From SZUA-87 sp041687805 (GTDB taxonomy: Bacteria; Actinomycetota; Acidimicrobiia; Acidimicrobiales; Aldehydirespiratoraceae): a DNA stretch of 64,000 bases. The stretch lies in NCBI GenBank assembly GCA_041687805.1, contig JBDNJK010000031.1:1-64000 (forward strand), given 5' to 3'. The position numbers were made by a program, and so were the translations under genes. Below are positions 8,612-17,051 of the stretch, piece after piece (the first letter of the stretch is position 1; the number at the start of each line of letters is the position of its first letter). Below the pieces are notes generated by a model. The model did not search any database. It worked only from the letters and a program-made list of their open reading frames with translations, and was not told the DNA's origin.

Positions 8612-9967
8612 TCAGGCGAGTTGCGCCAGAACCTGCTCGGCCAACTCAGCAGCCAGGCTCTCCGCCTCGGCGTGGCTCTCGGCCTCGACCATCACTCTGA
8701 CCAACGGCTCGGTGCCAGAGGCCCGCAAGAGCACCCGACCGCGGTCACCCAGTCGGTCGGCCGCTTCAGCGGCAATCGGATCGAGGAGATGATCAATATC
8801 GACTCGGCGGCGACCGATGTCGACATTCACCAATACTTGGGGAAGTCTGGTCATCGAACCGGTAGCCAAAGCGCCCAGATCGCTACCACTGCGCTTGACC
8901 ACATCAAGAAGCTGGACGGCGGTGAGCAGGCCGTCTCCGGTGGTGGAGATGTCGCGGAAAATCAGGTGACCAGACTGCTCCCCTCCCAACGAGAGCCCCA
9001 GTCGATCGAGCGCCTCCAACACGTAGCGGTCGCCCACGCCCGTCGCGACGATGTTGATGCCCGCTTGGGTCATCGCCCTACGAAATCCGAGATTCGACAT
9101 GACCGTGATCACAACCGAGTCGTCACGAAGGACACCACGGCGGTGTCGATCCTGTGCACACATGGCGATGATCTGATCGCCATCGACAAGCTCACCGTCG
9201 GGACCGACAGCGATCAAACGGTCGGCATCGCCATCGAAAGCGACTCCGCAATCGGAGCTGGTTTCGACCACAGCGCGCTGCAGATCGGCCGGATAGGTCG
9301 AACCGCAGTTGTCGTTGATGTTGCGCCCATCGGGCGAGTCGTGGATGGCCACCACCGCGGCTCCGAGCGAAGTGAGGGCCTTGCGGGCAACTGAGGTGGC
9401 AGCCCCGTTGGCTGTGTCGATCACCACGCTCATGCCATTGAGATCACGGCCGTCGAGACTTCCGGTGAGATGCTCCACGTGGCGCCCCACACCCTCGTCA
9501 TGGAGGTCGTCAACCGCAACGACATCATGGCGCGCAGCGCCGACATTGTGGGCATCGTCAGCGAGCGACTCCTCGCCGACAAACTGATCGAAGCGTCGCT
9601 GAATCTCAGACTGGACCTCGTCACCGAGCTTCAGCCCCCCAGGAGCGAAGAACTTGACGCCGTTGTCGTACCACGGATTGTGGGACGCCGACACGACCGC
9701 ACCCGGCACATTTTCCTGCTCACACCACAACGCCACCGCAGGCGTGGGCACCACACCGAGATCAACGGAATGGCCGCCTGCGGCGTTGATGCCAGAGTGG
9801 ATGGCAGCCGACAGCGCGGGGCTCGACTCACGCGTGTCGCGGCCAACCACAAAACCTTTGACACCGAGAATCTCCGCACCAGCACGAGCCAGCAACTCAA
9901 CCATGGGCGCGGTCAATTCGGAACGCGCGTCTCCGCGCATGCCATCGGTTCCAAATCTCAAGGTCAT
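8612..9967 (-). CDS. glmM: Phosphoglucosamine mutase
   Basis: The 451-residue enzyme converts glucosamine-6-phosphate to glucosamine-1-phosphate, the step after GlmS. It starts MTLRFGTDGMRG, carries the phosphoserine loop ASHNP (S95), the metal loop DGDADR and the C-terminal phosphate-binding RASGTEPLVRV. An in-frame TTG at 10009 would add 14 unconserved residues, so the ATG at 9967 is preferred although no strong Shine-Dalgarno is visible. It follows rpsI by 42 bp, an arrangement (rplM-rpsI-glmM) common in actinobacteria. Confidence 0.95.
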   Translation of the reverse strand: MTLRFGTDGMRGDARSELTAPMVELLARAGAEILGVKGFVVGRDTRESSPALSAAIHSGINAAGGHSVDLGVVPTPAVALWCEQENVPGAVVSASHNPWYDNGVKFFAPGGLKLGDEVQSEIQRRFDQFVGEESLADDAHNVGAARHDVVAVDDLHDEGVGRHVEHLTGSLDGRDLNGMSVVIDTANGAATSVARKALTSLGAAVVAIHDSPDGRNINDNCGSTYPADLQRAVVETSSDCGVAFDGDADRLIAVGPDGELVDGDQIIAMCAQDRHRRGVLRDDSVVITVMSNLGFRRAMTQAGINIVATGVGDRYVLEALDRLGLSLGGEQSGHLIFRDISTTGDGLLTAVQLLDVVKRSGSDLGALATGSMTRLPQVLVNVDIGRRRVDIDHLLDPIAAEAADRLGDRGRVLLRASGTEPLVRVMVEAESHAEAESLAAELAEQVLAQLA

Positions 9968-10009
9968 GGCAGACCCATGGGCAGGACTAGTCCCACCACC
10001 ACTCGGCAA

Positions 10010-10402
10010 TCAGCGCTTGCTGTACTGCGGAGCCTTGCGGGCCTTCTTGAGGCCGTACTTCTTCGATTCCTTCTTACGAGGATCTCGTGTGAGGAATCCG
10101 GCCTTCTTGAGGATGTCGCGTCGCTCAGGATCGATCTCGATCAAGGCACGAGCAATTCCCAGACGTAGCGCTCCGGCCTGACCGGTAGAGCCACCACCGT
10201 GGATGGTGGCGTCGATGTCGTAGGCCTCGGTGGTCTCGGTGACCGTGAGCGGATCAAGAGCGTGCATCTGCTGCGTGAGCGCCGGAAAGTAATCGGCGAT
10301 CGGACGCTTGTTGACGCTGACCACACCAGTGCCGGGGCGAACCCTGACTCGAGCGACGGAGCGCTTGCGACGACCGGTTGTCTGAATGGCGGTGTTACTC
10401 AT
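10010..10402 (-). CDS. rpsI: 30S ribosomal protein S9
   Basis: The 130-residue protein matches S9 from TGRRKRSVARVRV through GGGSTGQAGALRLGIARAL to the C-terminal tail KAPQYSKR. The final SKR reaches the P-site tRNA in known ribosomes. It lies 14 bp downstream of rplM and is surely cotranscribed with it. Confidence 0.98.
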   Translation of the reverse strand: MSNTAIQTTGRRKRSVARVRVRPGTGVVSVNKRPIADYFPALTQQMHALDPLTVTETTEAYDIDATIHGGGSTGQAGALRLGIARALIEIDPERRDILKKAGFLTRDPRKKESKKYGLKKARKAPQYSKR

Positions 10403-10416
10403 TTGTTTCGTCCTAG

Positions 10417-10872
10417 TCAGGCGCGGGCACGCGAACGGGCGTGCTCGATCTCGAGCGGCTTGGGGTCCTGTGCGGAATGGGGATGCGTCGGGCCGGCGTA
10501 GACCTTCAGCTTGTTGATCTGTGCGCTCGCCAAACGGGTCTTGGGGAGCATGCCGCGAATCGTGTCGATGATGGCCTGCTCGGACTTGCGGCTCAACTTG
10601 TTGGCGTAGGTCTCGCTGCGAATTCCCCCGGGATAACCGGTGTGGTGGTAGACCATCTTGCGATCGGCCTTACCTGCGGTGAGAACCACCTTGTCGGCGT
10701 TGACGATGATCACGTGATCGCCAGTGTCGATATGGGCCGCATAGGTGGGCTTGTGCTTGCCACGCAAGATCTTGGCGACCTCGGTGGCCATGCGTCCAAG
10801 GACGAGACCTTCGACGTCGACGACATACCAGGCATGTTCAATTTCGCTGATTTTTGGACTATAAGTAGACAC
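10417..10872 (-). CDS. rplM: 50S ribosomal protein L13
   Basis: The 151-residue protein shows the L13 motifs WYVVDVEGLVLGRMA, GDHVIIVNADK and RGMLPK. The frame is open to 10977, but those 35 residues are unconserved. The GTG at 10872 has GGGAG upstream and gives MSTYSPKISEIEHAWYVVD, so I use it. L13 is an early-assembling large-subunit protein that sits beside 23S domain II. Together with rpsI it forms the rplM-rpsI operon. Confidence 0.96.
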   Translation of the reverse strand: MSTYSPKISEIEHAWYVVDVEGLVLGRMATEVAKILRGKHKPTYAAHIDTGDHVIIVNADKVVLTAGKADRKMVYHHTGYPGGIRSETYANKLSRKSEQAIIDTIRGMLPKTRLASAQINKLKVYAGPTHPHSAQDPKPLEIEHARSRARA

Positions 10873-10933
10873 GCTTCGCTCCCGCAGAATGCAGAACTGA
10901 CTGGGCGCAGACGGGCGCCAAGACCGATGGACA

Positions 10934-10962
10934 AGGCTAGAGGCGCATACCTCGAACAACAA
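10934..10962 (-). promoter_or_regulatory. Putative rplM-rpsI promoter
   Basis: TTGTTG (10957-10962), a 17-bp spacer and TAGCCT (10934-10939) lie 62 bp upstream of the rplM GTG. They sit in the 144-bp gap after truA, where an internal promoter is expected. No experimental evidence is visible. Confidence 0.4.
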
Positions 10963-11016
10963 GCGCGCGCGAGGCATTGTTCGCGATTCGTCCAGGAACC
11001 CAATATTCGCCGCCCA

Positions 11017-11751
11017 TCAATAGTGGGCTTTCATGAACATCAGACCGTGCGGTGGAGCGGGCGACGACACTTGTGCCCGGTCGAGTGAGCGCAACGACTC
11101 CCCCATGTCGGTAGCCCGGCGTTGGCCACGGCCAACATCAACCATCATGCCAACAACACTCCGAACCATCTGGTGGGCAAAGGACTTGGCCCGGATATCG
11201 AAACGAATCAGACTGCCGCTGGCAGACCACTCGGCCCTTTCGACTCGTCGCAGCATCGATTCTGTCGGTCTCGACTTATTGCGTTTGCTGAACGCAGAGA
11301 AATCATGCAGACCCAGAACCTGATCGCACGCCGTGTTCATGGCCCGAAGATCCAACGGTTCCCTCACGTGCCAGACCATCGGCGCCAGCAGAGGGTCGGG
11401 CACGACGGCACTGAGAATCGTGTAGCGATATGAACGCCCAAGGCAAGACAACCTTGCCGAGAACGTGGGCTCCGTTGCGCGGACGTCTCTCACCACAATC
11501 GACGGTCGCAGGATCCGGTTGACAGCTCTCTGAACCGCCACCGGATCGAAAAAATCAGCATTGGCGTCGAAACTGACGACCTGGCCGCGAGCGTGAACGC
11601 CCTTATCGGTGCGGCCCGCGCAAGTGATGGCCACGTCGTGGCGCAACACCGAGGTGAGCGTCTCTTCCAGCGCACCCGCGATGGTGACCACCTCGGGGTT
11701 CTTGGCAAATCCGTGGAAAGCCGCGCCGTCGTAGGCAACGGCCATCCGCAC
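11017..11751 (-). CDS. truA: tRNA pseudouridine(38-40) synthase
   Basis: The 244-residue enzyme isomerises uridines 38-40 in the tRNA anticodon arm. It contains YDGAAFHGF near the start, the catalytic aspartate in GRTDKGVHA (D49) and the C-terminal FLRH-equivalent segment IRAKSFAHQMVRSVVG. The start shown is GTG at 11751 with an ATG two codons later; neither has a strong Shine-Dalgarno. Its place after rplQ matches many Gram-positive genomes. Confidence 0.94.
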   Translation of the reverse strand: MRMAVAYDGAAFHGFAKNPEVVTIAGALEETLTSVLRHDVAITCAGRTDKGVHARGQVVSFDANADFFDPVAVQRAVNRILRPSIVVRDVRATEPTFSARLSCLGRSYRYTILSAVVPDPLLAPMVWHVREPLDLRAMNTACDQVLGLHDFSAFSKRNKSRPTESMLRRVERAEWSASGSLIRFDIRAKSFAHQMVRSVVGMMVDVGRGQRRATDMGESLRSLDRAQVSSPAPPHGLMFMKAHY

Positions 11752-11795
11752 CCGTACGAAGCCGGGTGGCGGCGACGGGGGAATGCGTGTCTGGA

Positions 11796-12149
11796 TCAGA
11801 CCAGTTCGATGCGAGCCATCGGGGCGTTGTCGCCCTGACGTGGCCCGAGCTTGATGATGCGGGTGTAGCCACCCTGACGGTCTTCGTAACGAGGACCGAT
11901 CTCATCGAAAAGCTTCGATGCCATCTCGCGATCGCCCAGAAACTTCACCACCCGACGGTGATTGTGGAGTCCGCCCTTGCGAGCCTTGGTGATCATCTTC
12001 TCAGCAATTGGGCGAAGAGCCTTGGCCTTGGCCTCAGTGGTGGTGATGCCCTCGGCCGCGATGAGCGACGCAACGAGGTTGGCCATCATCAGCTTCTGAT
12101 GCTGAGAGCTTCCGCCAAAGTTGCGGGGTTTGCGTGGTGTTGCAGGCAT
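11796..12149 (-). CDS. rplQ: 50S ribosomal protein L17
   Basis: The 117-residue protein carries the L17 signature HQKLMMANLVASLI and later TEAKAKALRPIAEKMI and GDNAPMARIEL. The frame extends to 12188, but the ATG at 12149 lies one base after the rpoA stop (TGACATG) and gives the conserved MPATPRKP start. L17 sits near the peptide exit tunnel. It closes the alpha operon. Confidence 0.97.
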   Translation of the reverse strand: MPATPRKPRNFGGSSQHQKLMMANLVASLIAAEGITTTEAKAKALRPIAEKMITKARKGGLHNHRRVVKFLGDREMASKLFDEIGPRYEDRQGGYTRIIKLGPRQGDNAPMARIELV

Positions 12150-12150
12150 G

Positions 12151-13089
12151 TCAGTCTCTGTTTCGGAGCGAGAGGCCTCGCTCATCAAGCTTTGCGATTA
12201 CCTCATCGAGGCTCTTCTGGCCGAAGTTGGTGATGGCCAAGAGGTCATCTTCCGACTTCTGGAGCAGCTCGCCGACGCTGTTGACCTGGGCTCGCTTGAG
12301 ACAGTTGCGTGGGCGTTCGGACAATTCCAAGTCTTCAATCGGAAGGTCCATGTCGGGACCGCCCGCCGCCACCTGGATGGCTTCGCCGAGCTCCAAGCCC
12401 TGAGGCTCATCACTCATCTCCTCAACCAATTGCACGAGAGTGCGAAGGGTCGAGCCCGCTGACGCGAGAGCTTCACGAGGGCTGATGGTGCCATCAGTCT
12501 CGATTTCAAGGACGAGAAGGTCGTAGTCGCCGGAGCGTTCAACTCCAGCAGATTCCACCTCGACCGACACCCGACGAATCGGCGAGTAGATCGAATCGAT
12601 GGGGACGACACCGATCGTGGTGGAACTGGCATTCTTACCAGCCGGCACATAGCCGCGACCCTTTTGCACGGTGAGATCGATCGCCAAGCGACCCTTCTCA
12701 TTGAGCGTGGCCAGCAGCAGACCCGTATTTTGGATCTCTACATCGGGGTGGGTCTGGATGTCTCCAGCAGTTACCTCGCCCGGGCCACGAGCATCAAGAC
12801 GCAAGGTGACCGGCTCATCTGAGTGAACCGTGAGGACGATGTCCTTGATGTTCAAAATGATGTCGGTGACGTCTTCAGCGACACCCGTGATGGTGGCGAA
12901 CTCATGAAGCGCATCGTCGAAACGAACCTGGGTGACAGCAGCCCCCGGGATCGATGACAACAACGTGCGTCTAATCGAGTTGCCGAGCGAATAGCCGAAG
13001 CCGCGCTCGAGTGGTGATATCTGGAACCGCTGTGTGTTGCCCTCGGCCTCGCCGAGAGCCTCCACTGCTGGCCGTTGAATGGTTAGCAA
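12151..13089 (-). CDS. rpoA: RNA polymerase subunit alpha
   Basis: The 312-residue protein has the alpha N-terminal dimerisation domain (about 1-230) with GFGYSLGNSIRRTLLSSIPGAA. A linker leads to the C-terminal DNA- and activator-binding domain (about 250-310) with LSERPRNCLKRAQVNSVGEL. It scaffolds assembly of beta and beta-prime. It lies between rpsD (13 bp) and rplQ (1 bp) as in the standard alpha operon. Length and motifs are normal. Confidence 0.98.
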   Translation of the reverse strand: MLTIQRPAVEALGEAEGNTQRFQISPLERGFGYSLGNSIRRTLLSSIPGAAVTQVRFDDALHEFATITGVAEDVTDIILNIKDIVLTVHSDEPVTLRLDARGPGEVTAGDIQTHPDVEIQNTGLLLATLNEKGRLAIDLTVQKGRGYVPAGKNASSTTIGVVPIDSIYSPIRRVSVEVESAGVERSGDYDLLVLEIETDGTISPREALASAGSTLRTLVQLVEEMSDEPQGLELGEAIQVAAGGPDMDLPIEDLELSERPRNCLKRAQVNSVGELLQKSEDDLLAITNFGQKSLDEVIAKLDERGLSLRNRD

Positions 13090-13102
13090 CGTGGTGCCTC
13101 CG

Positions 13103-13717
13103 CTACTTGGAGTAGAGCTCGACTATGAGCTGCTCTCGGACAGGAATGTCGATCTGCTCTCGAATCGGGAGCTCACGAACGATGATCTGGAACTCTTCGC
13201 CCTTTTCCAGCCATGCCGGAGGGGTGCGGTCGAGCACATCGAGATTCCACTGCACAGGGGCCGACTCGCGGACCTTGGTGCGAAGCTCGACGACGTCTCC
13301 CTTGCGGAGGCGATAACTCGGAATATCGACGCGGCGGCCGTTGACATTGACGTGGCCGTGGTTGACGAACTGACGGGACTGCGGGCGAGTTGCGCCCCAG
13401 CCACAGCGGTAGACCACATTGTCGAGACGAAGTTCGAGATAGCGAAGCATGTTTTCGCCGGTGACGCCTTGGCGACGGTTGGCTTCAGCAAAGATATTGC
13501 GGAACTGGCGCTCAGTGAGACCGTAGGAGAAACGAGCCTTCTGCTTCTCCTGAAGCTGCATGAGGTATTCCGAAACGGAGCCCCGACGACGAGAGCGGCC
13601 GTGCTCCCCTGGTGGGTAGGGGCGCTTGTCGAGAGCGATTGTCTCGCCCTTGGTTCCCCAAATGTTGGTGCCGAGACGGCGCGAAACTCGTGCCCTCGGT
13701 CCTGTGTAGCGAGACAT
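13103..13717 (-). CDS. rpsD: 30S ribosomal protein S4
   Basis: The 204-residue protein has the S4 N-terminal segment MSRYTGPRARVSRRLG, the S4 RNA-binding fold around QFVNHGHVNVNGRRVDIPSYRL and the usual C-terminus. It lacks the N-terminal zinc-binding cysteine cluster, so it is the zinc-free form. S4 nucleates assembly at the 5' domain of 16S rRNA. It follows rpsK by one base. Confidence 0.98.
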   Translation of the reverse strand: MSRYTGPRARVSRRLGTNIWGTKGETIALDKRPYPPGEHGRSRRRGSVSEYLMQLQEKQKARFSYGLTERQFRNIFAEANRRQGVTGENMLRYLELRLDNVVYRCGWGATRPQSRQFVNHGHVNVNGRRVDIPSYRLRKGDVVELRTKVRESAPVQWNLDVLDRTPPAWLEKGEEFQIIVRELPIREQIDIPVREQLIVELYSK

Positions 13718-13718
13718 G

Positions 13719-14117
13719 TCAGACCCTCCGCCGCTTGTTTAGACGGCAGCCATTGTGGGGAACAGGAGTGCAGTCCTTGATCCCCGTGATTTCGATTCCG
13801 GCGTTCTGGATCGACCGGATGGCGGTCTCTCGACCTGATCCCGGGCCCTTCACCTGAACGTCGACCTTGCGCACACCGTGCTCCATGGCCTGGCGAGCCG
13901 CATTCTCGGCTGCCATCTGGGCGGCGAACGGAGTGGACTTACGGGAACCCTTGAAGCCGACGTTGCCGGCTGAGGCCCATGCGATCACGTTTCCCTGCCG
14001 ATCAGAGATCGAGATGATCGTGTTGTTGAAAGAACTCTTGATGTGAGCAACGGCATGGGTGACGTTCTTGCGCTCACGTTTCCGGGGGCGACGGGCGCTC
14101 TGGGACGGTGTAGCCAT
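13719..14117 (-). CDS. rpsK: 30S ribosomal protein S11
   Basis: The 132-residue protein has the S11 motifs HIKSSFNNTIISISD, ASAGNVGFKGSRKSTPFAAQ and the basic C-terminus CTPVPHNGCRLNKRRRV. It binds 16S rRNA at the platform near the E site. The ATG overlaps the rpsM stop (TAATG), so translation is coupled within the alpha operon. Confidence 0.98.
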   Translation of the reverse strand: MATPSQSARRPRKRERKNVTHAVAHIKSSFNNTIISISDRQGNVIAWASAGNVGFKGSRKSTPFAAQMAAENAARQAMEHGVRKVDVQVKGPGSGRETAIRSIQNAGIEITGIKDCTPVPHNGCRLNKRRRV

Positions 14118-14494
14118 TACCTTCCAACCTTCTTCTTACCGGCAACCGTCTTCTTCGGTCCCTTGCGAGTGCGAGCATTGGTGTGGGTGCGCTGACCCCT
14201 CACCGGAAGGCCACGGCGATGCCGCAGGCCTTGGTAGCAACCAATTTCCATCTTGCGCTTGATGTCCTGGGAGATCTCACGACGAAGATCGCCTTCGACA
14301 TGCAGATTCGCATCGATGAAGGCGCGAAGTCGTGCGACTTCGTCGTCGGTGAGATCACGAACCCGGGTCGCCGGATCGATCTCGGTCTCGCTGCACATAC
14401 GGGATGCCGTCGTGTCGCCGATTCCGAAGATGTAGGTGAGAGACGTGCCCACCTGCTTGTCACGGGGGATGTCTACCCCACTTATACGTGCCAT
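14117..14494 (-). CDS. rpsM: 30S ribosomal protein S13
   Basis: The 125-residue protein has MARISGVDIPRDKQV, the helix-hairpin region IFGIGDTTASRMC and the basic tail GQRTHTNARTRKGPKK that reaches tRNA and the head bridge. The frame is open to 14530, but the ATG at 14494 lies one base after the rpmJ stop and gives the universal N-terminus, so it is the chosen start. Confidence 0.97.
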   Translation of the reverse strand: MARISGVDIPRDKQVGTSLTYIFGIGDTTASRMCSETEIDPATRVRDLTDDEVARLRAFIDANLHVEGDLRREISQDIKRKMEIGCYQGLRHRRGLPVRGQRTHTNARTRKGPKKTVAGKKKVGR

Positions 14495-14495
14495 T

Positions 14496-14609
14496 TCAGC
14501 CCTGCCTCTGCTTGTGACGCGGGTTTTCACAGATGACCATCACCCGGCCGCGGCGACGTATCACCTTGCACTTCTCACAGATTTTCTTGACGCTTGGTCG
14601 AACCTTCAT
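14496..14609 (-). CDS. rpmJ: 50S ribosomal protein L36
   Basis: This 37-residue frame reads MKVRPSVKKICEKCKVIRRR and continues to HKQRQG. Cys11, Cys14, Cys27 and His32 form the zinc ribbon of the C+ type, so it is the zinc-binding paralogue. It sits in the standard place between infA and rpsM, with GGGAGAAAA directly before the ATG. Confidence 0.97.
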   Translation of the reverse strand: MKVRPSVKKICEKCKVIRRRGRVMVICENPRHKQRQG

Positions 14610-14659
14610 TTTTCTCCCGGCCGACGAACGGCCGTCTGATCGCCAGCCGTGAGGCCGGG

Positions 14660-14884
14660 CTACTTATAGCGATATGTGATACGGCCTCGTTCGAGGTCAT
14701 ATGGGGTCAATTCCACCTGGACGCGATCTCCCGGCAGGATCCGGATGTAGTGCATCCGCATCTTCCCGCTTATGTGGGCCAGGACCCGGTGGCCGTTTTC
14801 AAGCTCAACCCTAAACAGTGCATTGGGTAGTGACTCGGTGACGGTCCCTTCCAGGACGATTGCGTCTTCCTTCGGCTTCGACAG
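14660..14884 (-). CDS. infA: Translation initiation factor IF-1, apparent CTG start
   Basis: The 74-residue S1-like OB-fold protein binds the 30S A site. It matches IF-1 through ESLPNALFRVELENGH, VLAHISGKMRMHYIRIL and YDLERGRITYRYK. There is no ATG, GTG or TTG at the expected N-terminus. CTG at 14882-14884 lies 7 nt after a full GGAGG (14892-14896) and yields MSKPKEDAIVLEGTV, which aligns with the family start. An upstream in-frame start at 14995 would add 37 unconserved residues across a strong hairpin. The CTG start is therefore favoured. Confidence 0.93.
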   Translation of the reverse strand: MSKPKEDAIVLEGTVTESLPNALFRVELENGHRVLAHISGKMRMHYIRILPGDRVQVELTPYDLERGRITYRYK

Positions 14885-14901
14885 GGTGGAACCTCCTACA
14901 G

Positions 14902-14923
14902 GCGCACGGACAACTCCGTGCGC
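14902..14923 (-). promoter_or_regulatory. Leader hairpin directly upstream of infA
   Basis: A perfect 9-bp stem (GCGCACGGA / TCCGTGCGC) with a 4-base loop ends 5 nt before the infA Shine-Dalgarno. It lies inside the transcript predicted from the promoter at 14955-14983. It could shield or present the initiation region of the CTG-started infA. Confidence 0.5.
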
Positions 14924-14954
14924 GGGGTGGCCTGTGGATCCAGACCGACCGACT

Positions 14955-14983
14955 ACGCTATCGGGCGCGCGCTGGGCGGCCAA
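14955..14983 (-). promoter_or_regulatory. Putative infA-alpha operon promoter
   Basis: TTGGCC (14978-14983), a 17-bp spacer and TAGCGT (14955-14960) lie in the 114-bp gap between adk and infA. It would drive infA-rpmJ-rpsM-rpsK-rpsD-rpoA-rplQ separately from the spc genes. It was found by eye. Confidence 0.4.
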
Positions 14984-14998
14984 CCCGGTGAGCACGCA

Positions 14999-15571
14999 TC
15001 ACCTCACGCATTCGTTGATTGCCGTGTTGATTCGGTCGAATATCTCGCTCTCGATGCCCAAACCGTCGATCGTGGTCAAGAGGTCACGCTGGTCGAACCA
15101 GTGGAGCACTGGTGCTGTTTGCTCTTCGTAGAGCTGCAGACGACGACGAATGGCCTCCTCGGTGTCGTCAGAGCGCCCACGCGCCATCATTCGCTGAGTC
15201 ACCTCATCAACTGGCACATCGAGGTTGATGGCCAGCGAGAGGGCCTGGCCGAGATCCGCGAGCATCGACTCGAGAGCATCTGCCTGGTCTGCCGTGCGAG
15301 GAAAACCGTCCAGAAGCACGCCGTCGGCGACGATGTCGGGCTTGGAGAGTCGCTCGGCGACGATTCCGTTCATGATGCCGTCAGACACCAGCCCGCCCGA
15401 CTCCATGACCGCGGAGGCCTGCAACCCAAGTTCGGTGCCCTCCGCCACGGCGGCGCGGAGCATGTCTCCCGTGGAGACATGGATGCACCCGAATTTCTCT
15501 GCGATCCGCAGAGACTGAGTTCCCTTACCCGAGCCCTGGCGGCCCAGAATCACAAGTCGGATAGCCGGCAT
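14999..15571 (-). CDS. adk: Adenylate kinase (short-LID form)
   Basis: The 190-residue enzyme equilibrates ATP + AMP with 2 ADP. The P-loop GRQGSGKGT (10-18), STGDMLRAA, DGFPRT and the arginine-rich lid hinge RGRSDDTEEAIRRRL are present. The LID is the short type without the zinc or long insertion, as in mycobacterial Adk. The frame extends to 15604, but the ATG at 15571 follows GAGAGGAAA and gives MPAIRLVILG. In most actinobacteria map follows adk; here infA follows directly. Confidence 0.96.
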   Translation of the reverse strand: MPAIRLVILGRQGSGKGTQSLRIAEKFGCIHVSTGDMLRAAVAEGTELGLQASAVMESGGLVSDGIMNGIVAERLSKPDIVADGVLLDGFPRTADQADALESMLADLGQALSLAINLDVPVDEVTQRMMARGRSDDTEEAIRRRLQLYEEQTAPVLHWFDQRDLLTTIDGLGIESEIFDRINTAINECVR

Positions 15572-15649
15572 ATGTACGTTTCCTCTCGCGTGCACACTGC
15601 ACATGACAACTTCTCAGCGAAGTCGCCGCGATGCCTAATTCAGGAATGT

Positions 15650-16984
15650 CTAACTGGTCAGGAAGCCGTCGTAATTGCGCATCATCAACTGACTGTCGAT
15701 CTGTTTCATCGTCTCGAGGGCCACGCCTGCCGCGATGAGAAGAGATATGCCTCCGAAGGCAAACCCGCCGGCACCACCGCCGTGTCCGCCGGTGCTGCCA
15801 GATCCGTTGAGAGTCAAGTTGATGAAAATCGAAGGCAGCAACGCCACCCCGGCAACAAACAGCGCACCAGGAAGCGTGATCCGTGTGAGGATGCGGGCCA
15901 GATACCGCTCGGTCTGCGGACCGGGACGAATGCCGGGGATGAACCCGCCCTGCTTGCGAATCGTGTCGGCCTGCTTGGCCGGATCGAAGGTGATCGCCGT
16001 GTAGAAGTAGGCGAAGCCGACGATCAACAGACCGAAGAATACCAAGTAGAGAACCGCGGTGGGGTCGGCCACGTTGTTGTCGACGAATCTCTGCACGCTG
16101 CCCCAGAACCCGCCGTCGGGAAGTGCTGCAGCAGCCAAGTTCGGGAGATAGAGCACGGAGCTGGCGAAGATGATCGGAATCACGCCCGACTGGTTGACCT
16201 TGAGCGGGATGTAGGTGCTTTGGCCGCCATACATTCGACGCCCGACCACACGCTTGGCGAACTGCACAGGAATTCGACGCTGTCCCTGCTCAACGAACAC
16301 GATTGCGACCAACAGCATCACCATCACCGCGATCAACACGATCAGAGCCGGAGTGCCGTTGTTGGCCTGCACCAGCGAACCCTGAGCCGGGAGGCTCGAA
16401 ACCACGCTGGCGAAGATGATCAGCGACATTCCGTTGCCGATCCCCCTCTGGGTTATCAGTTCGCCCATCCACATCAACAACGCTGTTCCCGTGGTGAGCG
16501 TGAGGACCACCACGAACACTGTCCAAGCGTTGAACTTCGGCAGGAGATCAACGTTGCCGACCAACTGTCCCTGATGGAACAAGAAAGCAAAGCTGGTGGA
16601 CTGCACGACCGCTATCGACACCGTCATGTATCGGGTCCATTGGGTGATCTTGCGTTGGCCGACAGCGCCCTGCTCTTGCCACTGCTCGATCTTCGGGATC
16701 ACCACCCCGAGGATCTGCATGATGATCGACGAAGTGATGTAAGGCATGATGCCCAACGCGAAAATCGCGAATTGGGTGAGCGCGCCACCGCTGAACAACT
16801 GTACGAAACCCAGGATGCCGCCACCCTGGTTGGCCTGATCGCGTAGACCCTGGACCGCTTCAGTATCTACCCCGGGAGCCGGGATGAATGATCCGAGCCG
16901 GTAGAGCCCGATCATGAAGATCGTGAACAGGATCTTGTTTCGCAGGTCTGGGACCCGGAACATATTGAGGACTCTTGACAGCAC
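15650..16984 (-). CDS. secY: Preprotein translocase channel subunit SecY
   Basis: The 444-residue integral membrane protein has about ten hydrophobic segments. It shows the SecY signatures GLYRLGSFIPAPGVD near the plug, QRGIGNGMSLIIFA and GRRMYGGQSTYIPLKVNQSGVIPIIFA. It forms the protein-conducting channel with SecE (encoded at 46699-46998). The GTG at 16984 is preceded by GGAGAG at ideal spacing. It follows rplO by 67 bp, and a hairpin lies in the gap. Confidence 0.97.
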   Translation of the reverse strand: MLSRVLNMFRVPDLRNKILFTIFMIGLYRLGSFIPAPGVDTEAVQGLRDQANQGGGILGFVQLFSGGALTQFAIFALGIMPYITSSIIMQILGVVIPKIEQWQEQGAVGQRKITQWTRYMTVSIAVVQSTSFAFLFHQGQLVGNVDLLPKFNAWTVFVVVLTLTTGTALLMWMGELITQRGIGNGMSLIIFASVVSSLPAQGSLVQANNGTPALIVLIAVMVMLLVAIVFVEQGQRRIPVQFAKRVVGRRMYGGQSTYIPLKVNQSGVIPIIFASSVLYLPNLAAAALPDGGFWGSVQRFVDNNVADPTAVLYLVFFGLLIVGFAYFYTAITFDPAKQADTIRKQGGFIPGIRPGPQTERYLARILTRITLPGALFVAGVALLPSIFINLTLNGSGSTGGHGGGAGGFAFGGISLLIAAGVALETMKQIDSQLMMRNYDGFLTS

Positions 16985-17025
16985 GCCGTACTCTCCGGTT
17001 TAGGTTGGCCTCAGGTTTGGCATCG

Positions 17026-17045
17026 GTGGGCGTAAGGACGCCCAC
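17026..17045 (-). other. Hairpin between rplO and secY
   Basis: GTGGGCG and CGCCCAC form a 7-bp stem around a 6-base loop, 6 bp after the rplO stop and 41 bp before the secY start. There is no T-run, so it may be an RNA processing or attenuation element rather than a full terminator. Confidence 0.4.
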
Positions 17046-17051
17046 AAGGAA

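Noticed and set aside
14918..16846. Open frame of 642 codons on the plus strand opposite adk and secY
   Set aside because: It is a shadow of the GC-rich codon bias. The minus strand encodes full-length conserved SecY and Adk, and this protein has no recognisable motif.
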